A DNA stretch of 64,000 nt from Sesamum alatum (GCA_034509735.1 JACGWO010000013.1:9816136-9880135), one strand, 5' to 3'; positions 20,419 to 32,209 are shown, counted from the first letter of the stretch. Notes: a model not told the origin generated them from the sequence alone. Program-made: numbers and translations.

Positions 20419-20998
20419 TTAAAGAAATCGGTGGATCGTCCCGGGAATTGAGCGAATGCGGAAGCGCGATATATAAAATAACATACAAAAATTAAAGCAT
20501 GCTTTTAATAATAAAAGAACACGCTCAAGGGGTGTACCCTTGAGATTCCCGGGTGTTCGGTGTATCTCATGATTAAACAACATGTAAAGAAATCATGGAC
20601 GCCATAGAGTTGAAAATAAAGAGAGACGAAAAAATAAAATGAGACCTACCAGTTGTCGTTTTCGTCTTCAACGGCTACACGCGGTGTTCCCCGTTTTTGC
20701 ACCGAGAGCTCGTTCTTGAGACCCTCCAAATCGTGACACACGATCCACCCACGTATCTTGCACGTCGTGCTAGCAACGAACAAGTGTATATTTTGGAGTG
20801 GATGAATCAACAACACGTTATCAATTAACGGTATTGATTCATCTAAGTTCTAATGTTCCAAGAACAAAAGAACTACAAAATATTTTCTTGGAGAGTGGAG
20901 AGAGAGAGGGCGGACGAGAGAGAGGGGAGAGAGGCCGAATTATGTGTGTGTTGTTTGTGTGTTCGAATTTCATCATCCTTCAAAAAGATGGAAGCTAG
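20419..20998 (-). repeat. 3' LTR of Q, outer part
   Basis: Reverse complement of the A LTR 3' end; begins TTAAAGAAATCGG where intact copies read TGAAAGAAATCGG, so the terminal dinucleotide is mutated. Contains the hairpin CTCAAGGG/CCCTTGAG near 20523-20543. Ends in target duplication GCTAG (20994-20998). Confidence 0.85.
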
Positions 20999-22975
20999 TG
21001 TTAGAATAGGTGACCATGTAAGCCAATTTTGGCAGGAATATGTAACCTATGTCTAGACAATTTCAGGTGTTTGATAAATCATTAATGAATAAAGAAGTGA
21101 ATTTCATTTGGCATCACTTTGTTTGTGTTCACTTATATTTGTTTTCCATATCTGTTCACTACGCAAACAAAGCCCACGGACTGAGAATCAATTTCGGGGA
21201 CTGGGACTACGCTTGGAGGTAGGTCCATGGAATCAGTCTTCCCGAATCAGTCCGGAAATCTCCAAGTCAAGGAATCTCGAAAATGGGTACCGGGATTCCA
21301 TTTGAGACTTGCACTAAGCACCTGCTGTCGTGTTTCATCGACGGGTGACGAGGATCGTCAAAGCAGTGTTAGTGGGTCAGCATGCTAGGACGCAGCTGAC
21401 TGAGGTGACTCGCGGGAACCGTCTTACGGAGGACCTTGAGTATGGTCAGCAAGGTATGACGTGTATTCCCGGTTCCAACGGTACAGGTCAAGTCCTTTGA
21501 CTTGAGGAATTGCTGAGTTTACCTGTACATCAGGGCTGTATCTTAGATATGGTGAGAGATTGCCAGAATTCTCTTTGGTAGTCATAAGCCATGTCTAGTG
21601 CAGTTCTGGTGTGCAAAGTGACAGTAGTTTCCAAGAAAGGATCTGTCTCCCGTCAATAGGTTTTGGCAGTTGAGTCTCATGTATACTCTAGGTCTTGTCC
21701 CTAAAACTGTGGCCACAGTGACTGAACAGAAGGGAAGGATTCCCTTGCGGCGTTTAGTGAGGACAGACCGACACTTAGGTCCAAAATGGGTACCTGCATT
21801 TTCCGTGCCCTAGACTCTAAGTGATGAGACCGAAGACAGAAGGACAAGCGTACTGTTAGAGCCTAAATGTTCATCCCTGAATATTTCACCTAGTCTCTAG
21901 TGCCATGGACCGTTGCTAGATGGCCACCCATGGTAACGGAAGGATTCTAGGAATCCGACCAAGTCTAGCTGAAAGGTGAACCTAAAGAGTCACACACTAT
22001 CCACACACATTTAGATATTTAATTAGGAATTAAATATTGGAGTGAAGGAATGATTAAATTGGATTTAATCGGGTCCTTTATTTTTCTTGGAGAAATAATT
22101 CCTTAGATATAAGGAATTAAATTGATGAATTAGATTTATCAAAGGGATTTATTTAATGGGCTTAAATAATATTTATATTTATTTTAGCCTCTTGGAAATA
22201 TTTAAATAGGTTTTAAATATTCCATTAAATTAAATTAAATCAACGGTGAGATGAATGGGAGAGATGGATGGCTAGGATTGTTTTGACTAGGTCAAAACAC
22301 TACTTTGACTAGGACTTTGACTAGGTCAAAATCCTAGTCAAAATAGAGTTCTTGAAAGAGGAGTTTAAAGAGGATTAGACTCCTCTTCTATATAAACCCC
22401 TAGCATCCTACAAGTTGAAGGATGATGAAACTCCAACACACACACTACAACACACACACACACAGATTCTCTCTCCCTCTCTCTCGTCCGATTCTCTCTC
22501 CCTCTCCAAGAAATATTTTCTTGGTTCTTTTTGTTCTTGGAACATTAAGAACTTGATGAATCTATACCATTAATCAATAATGTGTTATTGATTCATCCAC
22601 TCCAAAACATAAACTTGTTCGTTGCTAGCACGACGTGCAAGATACGTGGGTGGATCGTGTGTCACGATTTAGAGGGTCTCAAAGACGAGATCTTGGTGCA
22701 AAACGGGGAACAACGCGTGTAGCCGTTGAAGACAAAGACGACAACGGGTAGGTCTCGTTTATGATTTTCGTCCCTTTTAATTTTCTACCCTATGGCCTCC
22801 ATGATTCTTTTGTGTTTTATTATTCATGAGATACACCGAACACCCGGGAATTTCAAAGGCACACCCTTTGAAACGTGTTCTTTAATTTAAAGCATGTTTA
22901 AATTCCGCATTTATTTTTAATTATACCGCGCTTCCGCATTCGCGCTTTTCCCGGGACGATCCACAATTCCTTTCA
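20999..22975 (+). mobile_element. Solo family A LTR
   Basis: Complete plus LTR of 1977 bp, TGTTAGAATAGG to CAATTCCTTTCA, flanked by perfect GCTAG duplications (20994-20998, 22976-22980). No internal region: a solo LTR from intra-element recombination. Hairpin near 22853-22875 and TATA near 22390 are retained. Confidence 0.93.
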
Positions 22976-23040
22976 GCTAGAGGTATTTATAGAGGAGGAG
23001 TTTAATCCTCTTTAAACTCCTACTCTAAGAACTCTAATTT
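22976..23040 (-). repeat. 3' LTR of Q, inner remnant
   Basis: GCTAG plus 60 bp of minus A LTR (TATTTATAGAGGAGGAG to ACTCTAATTTG), including the LTR TATA region. It stops at the deletion joint with the leader; GT is shared by both parents there. Confidence 0.8.
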
Positions 23041-24774
23041 GTACAATAACGTGCCACGACTCGTGAGACCACGCTATTGACCCAAAGCAGCTTCCTCACT
23101 ATGCCATGGATTGGAAGGCATGGACAAACTCCTAGAGTTTATGTCCACTTTGTCTAGGGTCTAATATTTTGACATTGGTCCAACCAATGTGAGAGTAGTA
23201 AATGACCGAGATCTCTCATAAATATACATTCACACATACAACCATAATGCGTAAATAAACCATCCATAGCAGTTCTATGATAAATAAATAACCCATTCAT
23301 CCATCATCATAACCACATGCAAAATTAAAGCCTAGCACGCCCCTGTTGGATGACCACGAGCCCGAATCCTATTCGACCCACTGAGCCCGCAGTGGATCAA
23401 TGGTCAATCTAGGGTTGGTCCTATACTATTACATTAATAGTAACCCAATCATCATGCTGATTGGCCTTGGTCTCTTTTCCCTTTCTTCACTTCATGGAAA
23501 ACTCCAAGGGACCTCCCGTCTGGGCTCTCCATGTGGTCCTTCCTTCTTTCTCCACCAATTACAAAATTAGAAACCTCACTCCTATTCTATTCTCATTACA
23601 TATAAAAAAAGAAACCCCAGCGAAAACCCAAGGGGAGTACATAAGGAGGGAGGTAGAATGCCTTATTATTCCAAGGCAACTAGAAAAAGAGAAGGAGAAA
23701 GCAGTAAAAGAGGCACACAGGCGCCACAGAAAATAAACCATACATTCGGTGTAGGGCTCGTGATCATCCATTTCCATCCAACACACATAATCACATGATC
23801 CCATCATATAATTACAATATACCAACAACACATGATTCCCAATCATAAATATTCAAAACAATAAATGAATATGTGCGTAACGTGTGAAAAATAAAACATA
23901 AATATTGGTAATAAAATTTTCTGGTTTTAGGAAAACCTTTCCTCATTATTTTAAGTAAAATAACCCCGGGATTCCAAATCCAATTTATTTTACTGCTAAA
24001 ATAATGTGTTTAGAAAATTAGGCATAATTGAACCCACAAAACGATTTTTCAGAATTAATTTAAAATTAAAACTGAAAATAATTAAAAACATAAAAGAAAA
24101 CACTACTAGGGTTTTGAAACCCTAGCAGCAGCCGCCGCCGGCGGCAGCGGCCTGCCGGCGCGCGCACAGGGCAGCAGGCTCAGCCTGCCGCCCCTGCGTG
24201 CGCGCCTGGCCAGCAACATGCTGCGCGGCCCGGGCATTCCGGCAGGCCGTCGAGCGCGCTGGCCTGCTGGCTACCGGCCGCGCCATGCGCAGTGCGCGCG
24301 CAGACGTGCACTGGGCATGCCTGCCGGGCCCGCGTGCGCAGACTCCTCCGTCTGCGTGCGCGCGCGCCTGGCGGCACTGCCCAGAGTCCGTCCGCGCGCG
24401 GACTCTCAGGCGCGCAGCCTTGCGCGCGCGCGTCTGCGCGCAGCCTCCCTGGCAGCGTGCTGCCCCTGCGCGACCGGCTGGGCGGACGCGCACAGGCTTC
24501 CCTTGCCTGCGCGCGTCTGTCCTGCCGGCAGCGCGCGGCTGCGCGCGGCCAGCCCTCCCGGCTGGCCGGCTGCGTCGTTTCTCGTTTTCCGTTTAATTTT
24601 TCCACCCCGTTTCTCAAGAAAAATAGAAAAATACCAATATTCAGAAAATACACACGAATCAAAAGCAATAAAAACGACATGCTTTAAAATCAAGAAAATC
24701 AAGATTTAATAAAAACATGCCAATTTCACGTTTCATGCTTATAACGCATATAAACCCTAGGCCTATACACGGAA
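23041..24774 (-). other. Leader of Q with GC island
   Basis: Aligns with N leader 45948-46944 plus 48954-49612. One CACGACTCGTG palindrome at 23057-23067, hairpin CTAGGGTTTTGAAACCCTAG at 24106-24125, GC island 24126-24594. The distal palindrome, internal TATA and gag are lost in the deletion. Confidence 0.82.
24106..24594 (-). repeat. Leader hairpin and GC island, Q
   Basis: Hairpin at 24106-24125 followed by about 470 bp of GC-, CpG-dense sequence ending at GGCTGCGTCGTTTCTCG. Open frames in several phases here are composition artefacts. Confidence 0.75.
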
Positions 24775-24790
24775 CCGGGCTCTGATACTA
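24775..24790 (-). other. Primer-binding site of Q (initiator Met tRNA)
   Basis: Minus strand reads TAGTATCAGAGCCCGG, one mismatch from TGGTATCAGAGC, directly after the LTR end. This site is complementary to plant initiator-Met tRNA in most copia elements. Confidence 0.75.
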
Positions 24791-24791
24791 C

Positions 24792-26763
24792 TGAAAGAAA
24801 TCGGTGGATCATCCCGGGAATTGCGCGAATGCGGAAGCGCGATATATAAAATAACATACAAAAATTAAAGCATGCTTTTAATAATAAAAGAACACGCTCA
24901 AGGGGTGTACCCTTGAGATTCCCAGGTGTTCGGTGTATCTCATGATTAAAAAACATGTAAAGAAATTATGGAGGCCATACAGTTGAAAATAAAGAGAGAC
25001 GAAAAAATAAAACGAGACCTACCCGTTGTCGTTTTCGCTTCAATGGCTACATGCGTTGTTCCCCGTTTTGCTCCGAGATCTCGTTCTTGAGACCCTCCAA
25101 ATCGTGACACACGATCTACCCACGTATCTTGCACGTCGTGCTAGCAACGAACAAGTGTATATTTTGGAGTGGATGAATCAACAACACGTTATCAATTAAC
25201 GGTATAGATTCATCTAAGTTCTAATGTTGCAAGAACAAAAGAACTAGAAAATATTTTCTTGGAGAGTGGAGAGAGAGAGGGCGGACGAGAGAGAGGGGAG
25301 AGAGGCCGAATTATGTGTGTGTTGGAATTTCATCATCTTTCAAAAAGTTGGAAGCTAGAGGTATTTATAGAGGAGGAGTTTAATCCTCTTTAAACTCCTA
25401 CTCTAAGAACTCTAATTTGTCTAGGATTTTGACCTAGTCAAACTAGTGTTTGACCTAGTCAAACAAATCCTAGCCTTCCATCTCCCCTTTCCATCTCAAC
25501 CGTTGATTTTAATTTAATGGAATATTTAAATCCCATTAAACATTCCAAAAGACTAAAAATAAATATAAAAAAAATATTAATATTTATTCTAAGCCCATTA
25601 AATCAACCCTTTAATAAATCCTATTTACTAATTTAATTCCCTTTATCAAATAGAAGGAATTAATTTCTCCAAGAAAATATAGGACCCGATTAAATCTAAT
25701 TTAATCATTCCTTTACTCAAATATTTACTTCCAAATTAAATACTAAGTGTGTGTGGATAGTGTGTGACTCTTTAGGTTCACCTTTCAGCTAGACTTGGTC
25801 GGATTCCTAGAATCCGTCCGTTACCATGGGTGGCCACCTAGCAACGGTCCATGGCACTAGAGACTAGGTGAAATAATTGGGGATGAACATTTAGGCTCTA
25901 ACAGTACACTTGTCCTTCTGTCTTCAGTCTCATCACTTAGAGTCTAGGGCACGGAAAAAGCAAGTACCCATTTTTGGACCTAAGTGTCGGTCTGTCCTTA
26001 CTAAATGCCGCAAGGGAAACCTTCCCTTCTGTTCAGTTACTGTGGCCACAGATTTTAAGGACAAGACACAGAGCATACATGAGACTCAACTGTCAATACC
26101 TTTTGACAGGAGACAGATCCTTTCTTGGAAAATATTGTCACTCTGTACACCCGAGCTGCACTAGACATGGCTTATGACTACTCAAGAGTATTTTGGCAAT
26201 CTCTCACCATATCTAAAATAAAGACCTGATGCACAGGTGAACTCAGTAGTTCCTCAAGTCAAAGGACTTTGCCTGTACCGTTGGAACCGGGAATACACGT
26301 CATACCTTGCTGACCATGCTCAAGGTCCTCCGTACGACGGTTCCCGCGAGTCACCTCAGTCAGCTGCTTCCTAGCATGCTGACCCACTAACACTGCTTAG
26401 ACGACCTTCGTCACCCGTCGATGAAATACGACAGCAGATGCTTAGTGCAAGTCTCAAAGGGAATTTCGGTACCCATTTTCGGGATTCCTTAACTTGGAGA
26501 TTTCTGGACTGATTCGGTAAGACTGATTGCATGGACCTACCTCCAAGCGTAGTCGCAGTCCCCGAAATCGATTCTCAGTCCGTGGGCTTTGTTTGCGTAG
26601 TGAACAGAAATGTAAATGCAGATATAAGCGAACGTAAGCAAAGTATTGCCATATGAATTTTCACTTCTTTATTCATAAATGTTTTTATCAAACACCAGAA
26701 ATTGTCTAGACATAGGTTACATATTCCTGCCAAAATTGGCTTACATGGTCACCTATTCTAACA
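24792..26763 (-). repeat. 5' LTR of Q
   Basis: Complete, TGAAAGAAATCGG to ACCTATTCTAACA on the plus strand (1972 bp). Hairpin 24897-24917 (CTCAAGGG/CCCTTGAG). Followed by TAAGC. Confidence 0.92.
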
Positions 26764-26768
26764 TAAGC

Positions 26769-28643
26769 AGTATTAGTGGGTCGGCCTGCTGGGGAGCGGC
26801 CGACTGAGGTGACTCGCGGGAATCATCATATGGAAGCCACTCGGGCTTCGTCGGTATGACTCGTATTCCCGGTTCCGATAGTACGGGATTAGTCCTCGGA
26901 CTTGAAGATCACGGCAGTCCCTACATACTAAGGCTGTATCTTGGATATGGTGAAATTTGACCGGTTATATTACATAGTCATCATAAGCCTTGTTCAGTGT
27001 AGTCGGAGTATGTAAGAACGGTGAATTCCAATATAGGATCTGTCCCCTGTCAAAGGATATGACAGCAAGATCTCCTATGCGCTCGGAGATGGTTTAGACT
27101 CACAAAGTCTATGGCCATAGCACTTGATGTAGTGGGAAAGGATTTCCTACGTCGAGTTAAACCTATCTCGAGCATTATGCATAGTTTCCTAGTCAAGGAT
27201 GGGAACCGACCCCTAGACTAAAGGCCGGGAGACAGGCGACAGTAGCACCGTACCCGTACGTATCGAGTGTCGGTAGGACCGCTCCTGCGTATAACTCGGA
27301 GCCTAAATGTTCACACCATAAATTCACCTAGTCTCTAGTGCCATGGACCGTTGCTAGATGGCCACCCATGGTAACGGACTACTTTGGTTATGAAATAACA
27401 AGAAGTAGGTCCAAGTCTAGTTGAAAGGTGAACCTAAAGAGTCACACCCGCTACACCAAATGAAAGGGAATTAATTTGGAATTAATTCCGGGAGAAGGTT
27501 TAATTTAATGGAATTAAATTATACTTCTTGGAGAATCAAGTCTCGATGGATTATTTGGGATAATCGGGCTTGAGTTCATAAATTAGATTTATGAATTCTA
27601 TAAAGCATGGGCTTTCCTTTTAATTAAATTAAAAGGGTGAATTAATTAATTAGTGGGCTTGGTATATTAAATAGGATTTAATATAAAGTCCATGGAATTA
27701 TTTGATTTAGAATTAAATAATCCCATTCTATGGAATTAATTAATGGGCTTGGTATATTAAATAGAATTTAATATAAATTCCATGGGACTATTTAATTTAG
27801 AATTAAATAAGTCATTTCCATTAATTGATTAATGGACTTAGTATATTAAATATGATTTAATATAAAGTCCATGTGAATATCTAATTTAGAATTAAATAGG
27901 CTCATTCCATAAAGCCCATCAAAATGGATGGACAAGATTTGATCTAGAGAATGATGAGATGAAGGGCCATGATTAATTTGACTTAATCAAAGCCTAATTT
28001 GACTAGGTCAAAATTCTAGTCAAAGTGTGTCTCTTTGGAAGAGTTTGAGAAGGAATAGGAAATTCCATCTTCTATAAATACTCAAAAAATACACACTCAC
28101 ACCGAGTATTCTCTACAACTCTCATCTCTCAATTCTCCCTCAAATTTTCGTCCATCCCTATTTCACTCTCCAAGAATACTACTTTGTTCTTCTTGATTTA
28201 TTCAAGTTAAGAACATAAGAGACATTGATTGCGTTAATTCATAGCGTGTATCGATGTCTCTTCTCCCCAAATAATTTCTTGCTAGCACAAGGGTTGTTTG
28301 CTTTCCGGTGGAGCGAGTGAGATGATTTAGAGGGTCTCTTCTTTGAGATCTTGGTGCAAAACGGGGAACAATGCATGTAGCCGAAACGAAGACAAAACTA
28401 CAACCGGGTAGGTTCTTTAATTTCGTTTTTTTCGGTTTCAATTCTATGGCCTCCATGTTATGTTTCATTGAACATGAGATACACCGAACGTCCGGGAGAA
28501 TCAAGGGCACACCCCTTGATTCGTTTATGTATGTTATGCATAATTTAAATTCCTTTTAATTATGCTTTGTAATTTTTATTACTCATTCTTTCGCGCTTCC
28601 GCTGTACGCGCTCATCTCCCGGGACGATCCACATTATCTTTCA
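26769..28643 (+). mobile_element. Solo family C LTR, part 2
   Basis: Continues the C LTR through the cross-family block (27325-27377), a stretch of three imperfect AT-rich repeats (TTAATTGGGCTTGGTATATTAAATA-like units, about 27650-27900), a TTTGACTAGGTCAAA palindrome near 27998-28012, TATA region near 28072, and hairpin ATCAAGGG/CCCTTGAT (28500-28520). Ends ACATTATCTTTCA, then GGTGG. Total LTR length without Q is 2228 bp. Confidence 0.88.
28500..28520 (+). other. Covarying LTR hairpin in family C, loop CACAC
   Basis: Stem ATCAAGGG/CCCTTGAT, loop CACAC, after ACCGAACGTCCGGGAGA. Differs from the A stem at several paired positions while keeping pairing. Confidence 0.65.
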
Positions 28644-28648
28644 GGTGG

Positions 28649-29424
28649 TATGTTGACTTATCTCTTTTGGAAAGAGACAAATCAACTCCAATCAAGCTCT
28701 TCCCTTTTTATATGATTTGATCATACCATAAATTTTGGCAAGCTTGATTGAAGAATTGATGCTGATTGATTGGAATGATTCTAGACATCCTTGGATGAAC
28801 CTAGGCACATTCCAATAATCACATTAATTATGTATATATATTAGAATATACAACACCAAGCATAAGGGATTCATTATTCATCTTTTTCTAGGAAAAAGAG
28901 AAGAAAAAAAATCGGATCTCCTCTCCCTCTCTAAATCACGGTTTTTCCTCCCCCTTTTCACTTGTGTTCTTCACTTTGTTCTGAATCAAGAGGAAGAACA
29001 AAGTAAGTTTAAGAGAGCACTAATTCATAGTGTTCTTCCCTTAAACCGATTCCTTCTTAAATCCGTTCTTTTCTAGCAAGAAGAACGTGCGTTTCTTCCG
29101 GTGTGGTGTGGATCACCTTTGGAGAATCCATATGTTTGGATTTCGTGAGCATTTCGGAGAAGGAACAACGCAAGTAGTCGGGAGCACACGCTAAACAATG
29201 AAAGGTAACTGTTTTACTACGCTTTGATTTATTTAATATATATCTATGCCCTATGTGTTTAAATATATGTTTCTAATATGTACACATCCTACATCGAACG
29301 CCCGGTTGAGCACCCATGGGTACACCCCTTAGGATTCGTTTATTTAAATTAGATTTAAATTTACGCACTATTTCTTGCTTTCTCGCTTCCGCTCGCGCTC
29401 CTGGGCGGATCCGCTTGTCCTTCA
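28649..29424 (+). mobile_element. Outer family B LTR, part 2
   Basis: Resumes TATGTTGACTTATC right after GGTGG and runs to the B LTR end GGCGGATCCGCTTGTCCTTCA (compare 55128-55900). Its hairpin, near 29310-29332, is decayed on one arm. No PBS follows, so this was a solo LTR. It abuts the pararetrovirus-like segment. Confidence 0.85.
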
Positions 29425-29434
29425 AAACCTGTAG

Positions 29435-30352
29435 TGGCAGATTCAAGTACTGCTTGCACAAGGCCATAGCCAGACTCTGGTGAAAAGGCAAAAGTTGACT
29501 TACAGGAAAGTGCAAACTCCTGATAATTCAAGTCAACCCAGCACCTCTAGGATAAAAGAGGAAGAGATTAACCGTAGGCCAATGACGGGCACTTCTAAGG
29601 TTAATACTAACGAAACTTTATCATCGGTTTTCGCTTGGCAGGATTATCAGAGATCATGGGAAAAACTTGTTTCCCGTAATGGCATAAGCCCAGGGAAAAC
29701 CATCGTAGACTTATCTGGAAGATATAACAGAATCTGGATGCTCGAGGGGTCTAAACCAGAAGAGGTACGAGAGTGGTATGATTTTGGAGCCCTTGCGTCA
29801 GTTCATACTATGTCACCATGCTTTTCGGAAATCTCAAAGCTTCCGGAATGGATTAGTGGGGCGGTATATAACGCATGGAAAAACAACCCCCACCTTAAAC
29901 GAGGCGATATTTTGGAGCTCAAGTTCATTTCCATAGCTCTAGAAATCGCAGGAAAAGGGTCTCATCCAGCATTTCATTTCATCAAATTGTAGAGACCAGA
30001 CATGGTAGCATTCAACAGAGTCAAGGCTGCCACAGGAGAAGCTCCCCTGGTATCTTCCCTCAGTGAAGATGACATATCCACTAGAAGAGCTTGGGGTTAT
30101 TGGGCCTGTCTCACAGAGATGGATAAAGTCAGGTATCCATTTAAAATATCTTCCAATAAATTAAATGGATCATTCATGTTCAACTCCATGACGGGAAGAA
30201 GTACAGAGTTCATGGAGAGCTTGTTTGAAAAGAAACGAATGCTTATTTGGGAAAACAAGCTACCAGGGACAGAGGCCACAAGAAAGAAGGCCTGCAATAT
30301 GATGCACGTCGGGCAATGGCATAACCATGTCTGCCCTTGCTGTGAAAAATAA
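29435..30352 (+). pseudogene. Endogenous pararetrovirus-like open frame, C-terminal part, amber-interrupted
   Basis: A single frame runs from 29435 to a stop at 30350-30352, broken by one in-frame TAG at 29990-29992; parts of about 185 and 119 codons lie either side. No ATG is seen near the left end; the left side is cut by the B LTR end. I do not recognise a conserved enzymatic domain: visible traits are a basic Ser/Pro-rich N-terminal stretch, Trp-rich segments and a His-x-Cys-Pro-Cys-Cys terminus. Assignment rests on what follows: a promoter and poly(A) signal arranged as in the intergenic region of Caulimoviridae, right after the last ORF. A florendovirus-type second ORF is one possibility. 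Alternative: an unrelated host gene fragment. Old and non-functional. Confidence 0.5.
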
Positions 30353-30587
30353 GAAAAGCCCCTGTTTGGGACAAGGATTCGGGTAACCCAAAATAACCAG
30401 AAAAGGGTAAAAGAAAGGATTATTACAAATAGAGGTAAACATCTCAAAATGTCAAAAGGCAAGGAGAAGACTGTCGGCAGAAAACAACGAAAAACCAACA
30501 GTCAGAGAGGACAGGGTGCACCAGCTGGAGAACACATAGCCAACAAGCCATAATAACCACAGTTGGAAAGTAGAAAGACAAAATGGG
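30353..30587 (+). other. Purine-rich intergenic segment of the pararetrovirus-like fragment
   Basis: About 235 bp between the open frame and the promoter, rich in AGAAAAGG/AAGAAAGG runs. No ORF, no recognisable repeat. Confidence 0.4.
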
Positions 30588-30651
30588 TGACGAACACAGT
30601 GACGACATCGCCATCCAAAGCAAGAATGAAGTCCGTGGACTATTATAAATA
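30588..30651 (+). promoter_or_regulatory. 35S-like pararetroviral promoter: as-1 element and TATA box
   Basis: TGACG at 30588-30592 and again at 30600-30604, separated by 7 bp, the exact spacing of the as-1 element of the CaMV 35S promoter (bound by TGA bZIP factors). TATAAATA at 30644-30651 lies about 40 bp further on. The predicted start near 30675 puts as-1 at roughly -87 to -71, close to its known place. Same strand as the upstream frame. Confidence 0.6.
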
Positions 30652-30859
30652 GAGGGCTAGGAAGCAGATGAAGGACATCAGAAAACTACTCCAACTCTTC
30701 AGAAAAATAAAATTGTGTCTTTAAATTTTCTAAGTGTTAGGATATCCAATGTATGCGGTTATCCCCAACCAGTCAAGTGCTCTCCTACATGAGAGGCTAA
30801 ATAGTTTTCTCCTCCGATAGAGGAATCAAATATCTATGTAATATTTCAAGTATTTCTTC

Positions 30860-30865
30860 AATAAA
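30860..30865 (+). terminator. Poly(A) signal AATAAA in leader
   Basis: AATAAA about 185 bp downstream of the predicted start site. Caulimovirids carry their poly(A) signal in the same place, in the terminal redundancy just after the promoter. Confidence 0.45.
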
Positions 30866-30929
30866 TTATAGGCTTTTGTTCAATTTGTTTACCTAAAATT
30901 TTATTAGGTCTCTATTATTGGAATACTTT

Positions 30930-31310
30930 TACGCTCTAAGGTAGGAAACGAAATAGGGTTGTGTTGTTTGCTGCTGAAGGAGCCAAGGATCCACGAACCA
31001 TCTGCTGCGGTAGTGTGGTTGGAGGAAGTCCATAAAACTGAGGACTTGGAATACCCGGTGGCAAGGCGGTCAAACAAGGTATGAATTTATAGAGGCTTAA
31101 TTTCATTTCGAAAGCATGTTGGGCCACTCTGAAAGCATGAAGGACTAATTGTGGTTTTATCATCAAAAGGGCAAAATGTTCATAAATAGGGCCAATGTAC
31201 CGAATCTCAGCAAAATTGAAAGATAATGGACCAAAACTAATATTGTCAAAGTAATTGGACCAAAATTAATCGGAGACAAAGTTAGTGTATGAAACTTTTC
31301 TTTTCCCCCA
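30930..31310. other. Unassigned intergenic sequence
   Basis: No similarity to the LTR families or their interiors. A 76-codon proline-rich frame on the minus strand (31166-30936) has no supporting context. 31170-31310 contains repeated GGACCAAAA(C/T)TAAT units (31217-31230 and 31258-31271), suggesting part of a small non-coding repeat. The junction with the family-B gag is near 31310. Confidence 0.4.
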
Positions 31311-32209
31311 GAATTAGTTATCATGTTTACTTCAACAAAAAACATACCTGGATTGGAGAGGAGTTGTGAGCACTCCCTCCTGCAATGCCCTTTTCCTTGG
31401 AAATGCATGCAGACATCATTTGACTTAGACAGCTAAGAACCACGGGCCTTCCCTTTCCATTTGCCCATTCCCACCGAGGCAACAAGGGTGCCAAGAGTGC
31501 GCGCAGGTGCCGCAACCGTCTTCCCTTTTCCCTTCTTCCTCTTCCAGCGTCCGTCCCTGTTTCCATTCGCTTTAAAGGTCGAAGCCTCTCCTATCAATAC
31601 CGCCGGCGCCGACTTGTGGGCCGTAGCCTCGTATTGCACCAGCATGTTGATCAACTCATGAATAGACTTTTCAAGTCCGTTCATGTTGTAGTTTACAACA
31701 AACGGGTCATAAGACTAAGGAAGTGACTAGAGAATCACGTCAATGTACGTGTCATTGTTAAGCCTAGCTTTACGGTCCTCGAGCTTCTCCACTAGGGAAG
31801 GCATCTTGACCCTATGACTCTGTACAGATGATCCTTCAGCCAGCTTGGTGCTAAACAATGCTTTTGTGGCGGCAAATCTAATATGCTTGTCCGGAACCGC
31901 ATAAACCTCGTTCATGCAGAGCATTATGGCGAAGACGTTGTCTAGCCTTTCATATTGCTTCTAGATGTCGTTAGACATTGAAGCGAATATGATACTGCGT
32001 ACTTTTCGGTTGTCCTCATCCCATTTCTCGAACGTCAAACGTTCTTCTAGCGTCGACTCCTCCAGCAAGTCGCTCGGCGGCGGCTCGTCCAAGATGTAGC
32101 CTTGGTTCTCGAAACTGAGGACAATCCTCAGGTTTCTTAGCCAGTCTGAGTAGTTCGTTACGATAAACTTATTAGTCTCAAGTACCATGGTCAAAGGATT
32201 CTTAGACAT
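31311..32209 (-). pseudogene. Family B copia gag, truncated
   Basis: Starts at 32209 with MSKNPLTMVLETNKF and follows family A gag throughout at clear but lower similarity (NYSDWLRNLRIVL, GSSVQSHRVKM, NYNMN, VQYEATAHKSAP). The basic tract is followed by a damaged zinc knuckle (QGKGHCRREC, first Cys pair missing). In-frame stops lie near 31960 and 31727 and a frameshift near 31435. It ends near 31310 before the protease. Its leader (to the right) matches the B leader at 57080-57340, which ties this gag to family B. Confidence 0.85.

Larger units (their letters stand above)
20419..26763 (-). mobile_element. Copia element Q: family A with gag-pol deleted
   Basis: Minus-strand A element inserted in the C LTR with target duplication TAAGC (20414-20418, 26764-26768). 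It has a partial 3' LTR (20419-20998 and 22976-23040), a direct joint at 23040/23041 into the leader, the leader with GC island, PBS, and a complete 5' LTR (24792-26763). The joint removes about three quarters of the 3' LTR, all of gag-pol and the gag-proximal leader. A solo A LTR is nested in the 3' LTR. It is non-autonomous and lacks one LTR end-to-end copy. Confidence 0.88.

Noticed and set aside
27650..27900. AT-rich repeated units in the C LTR considered as a separate MITE.
   Set aside because: No terminal inverted repeats or target duplication; better read as internal tandem duplication of LTR sequence.
30936..31166. 76-codon proline-rich minus-strand frame as a host exon.
   Set aside because: No splice context, no homologous copy in the window and no family I recognise.
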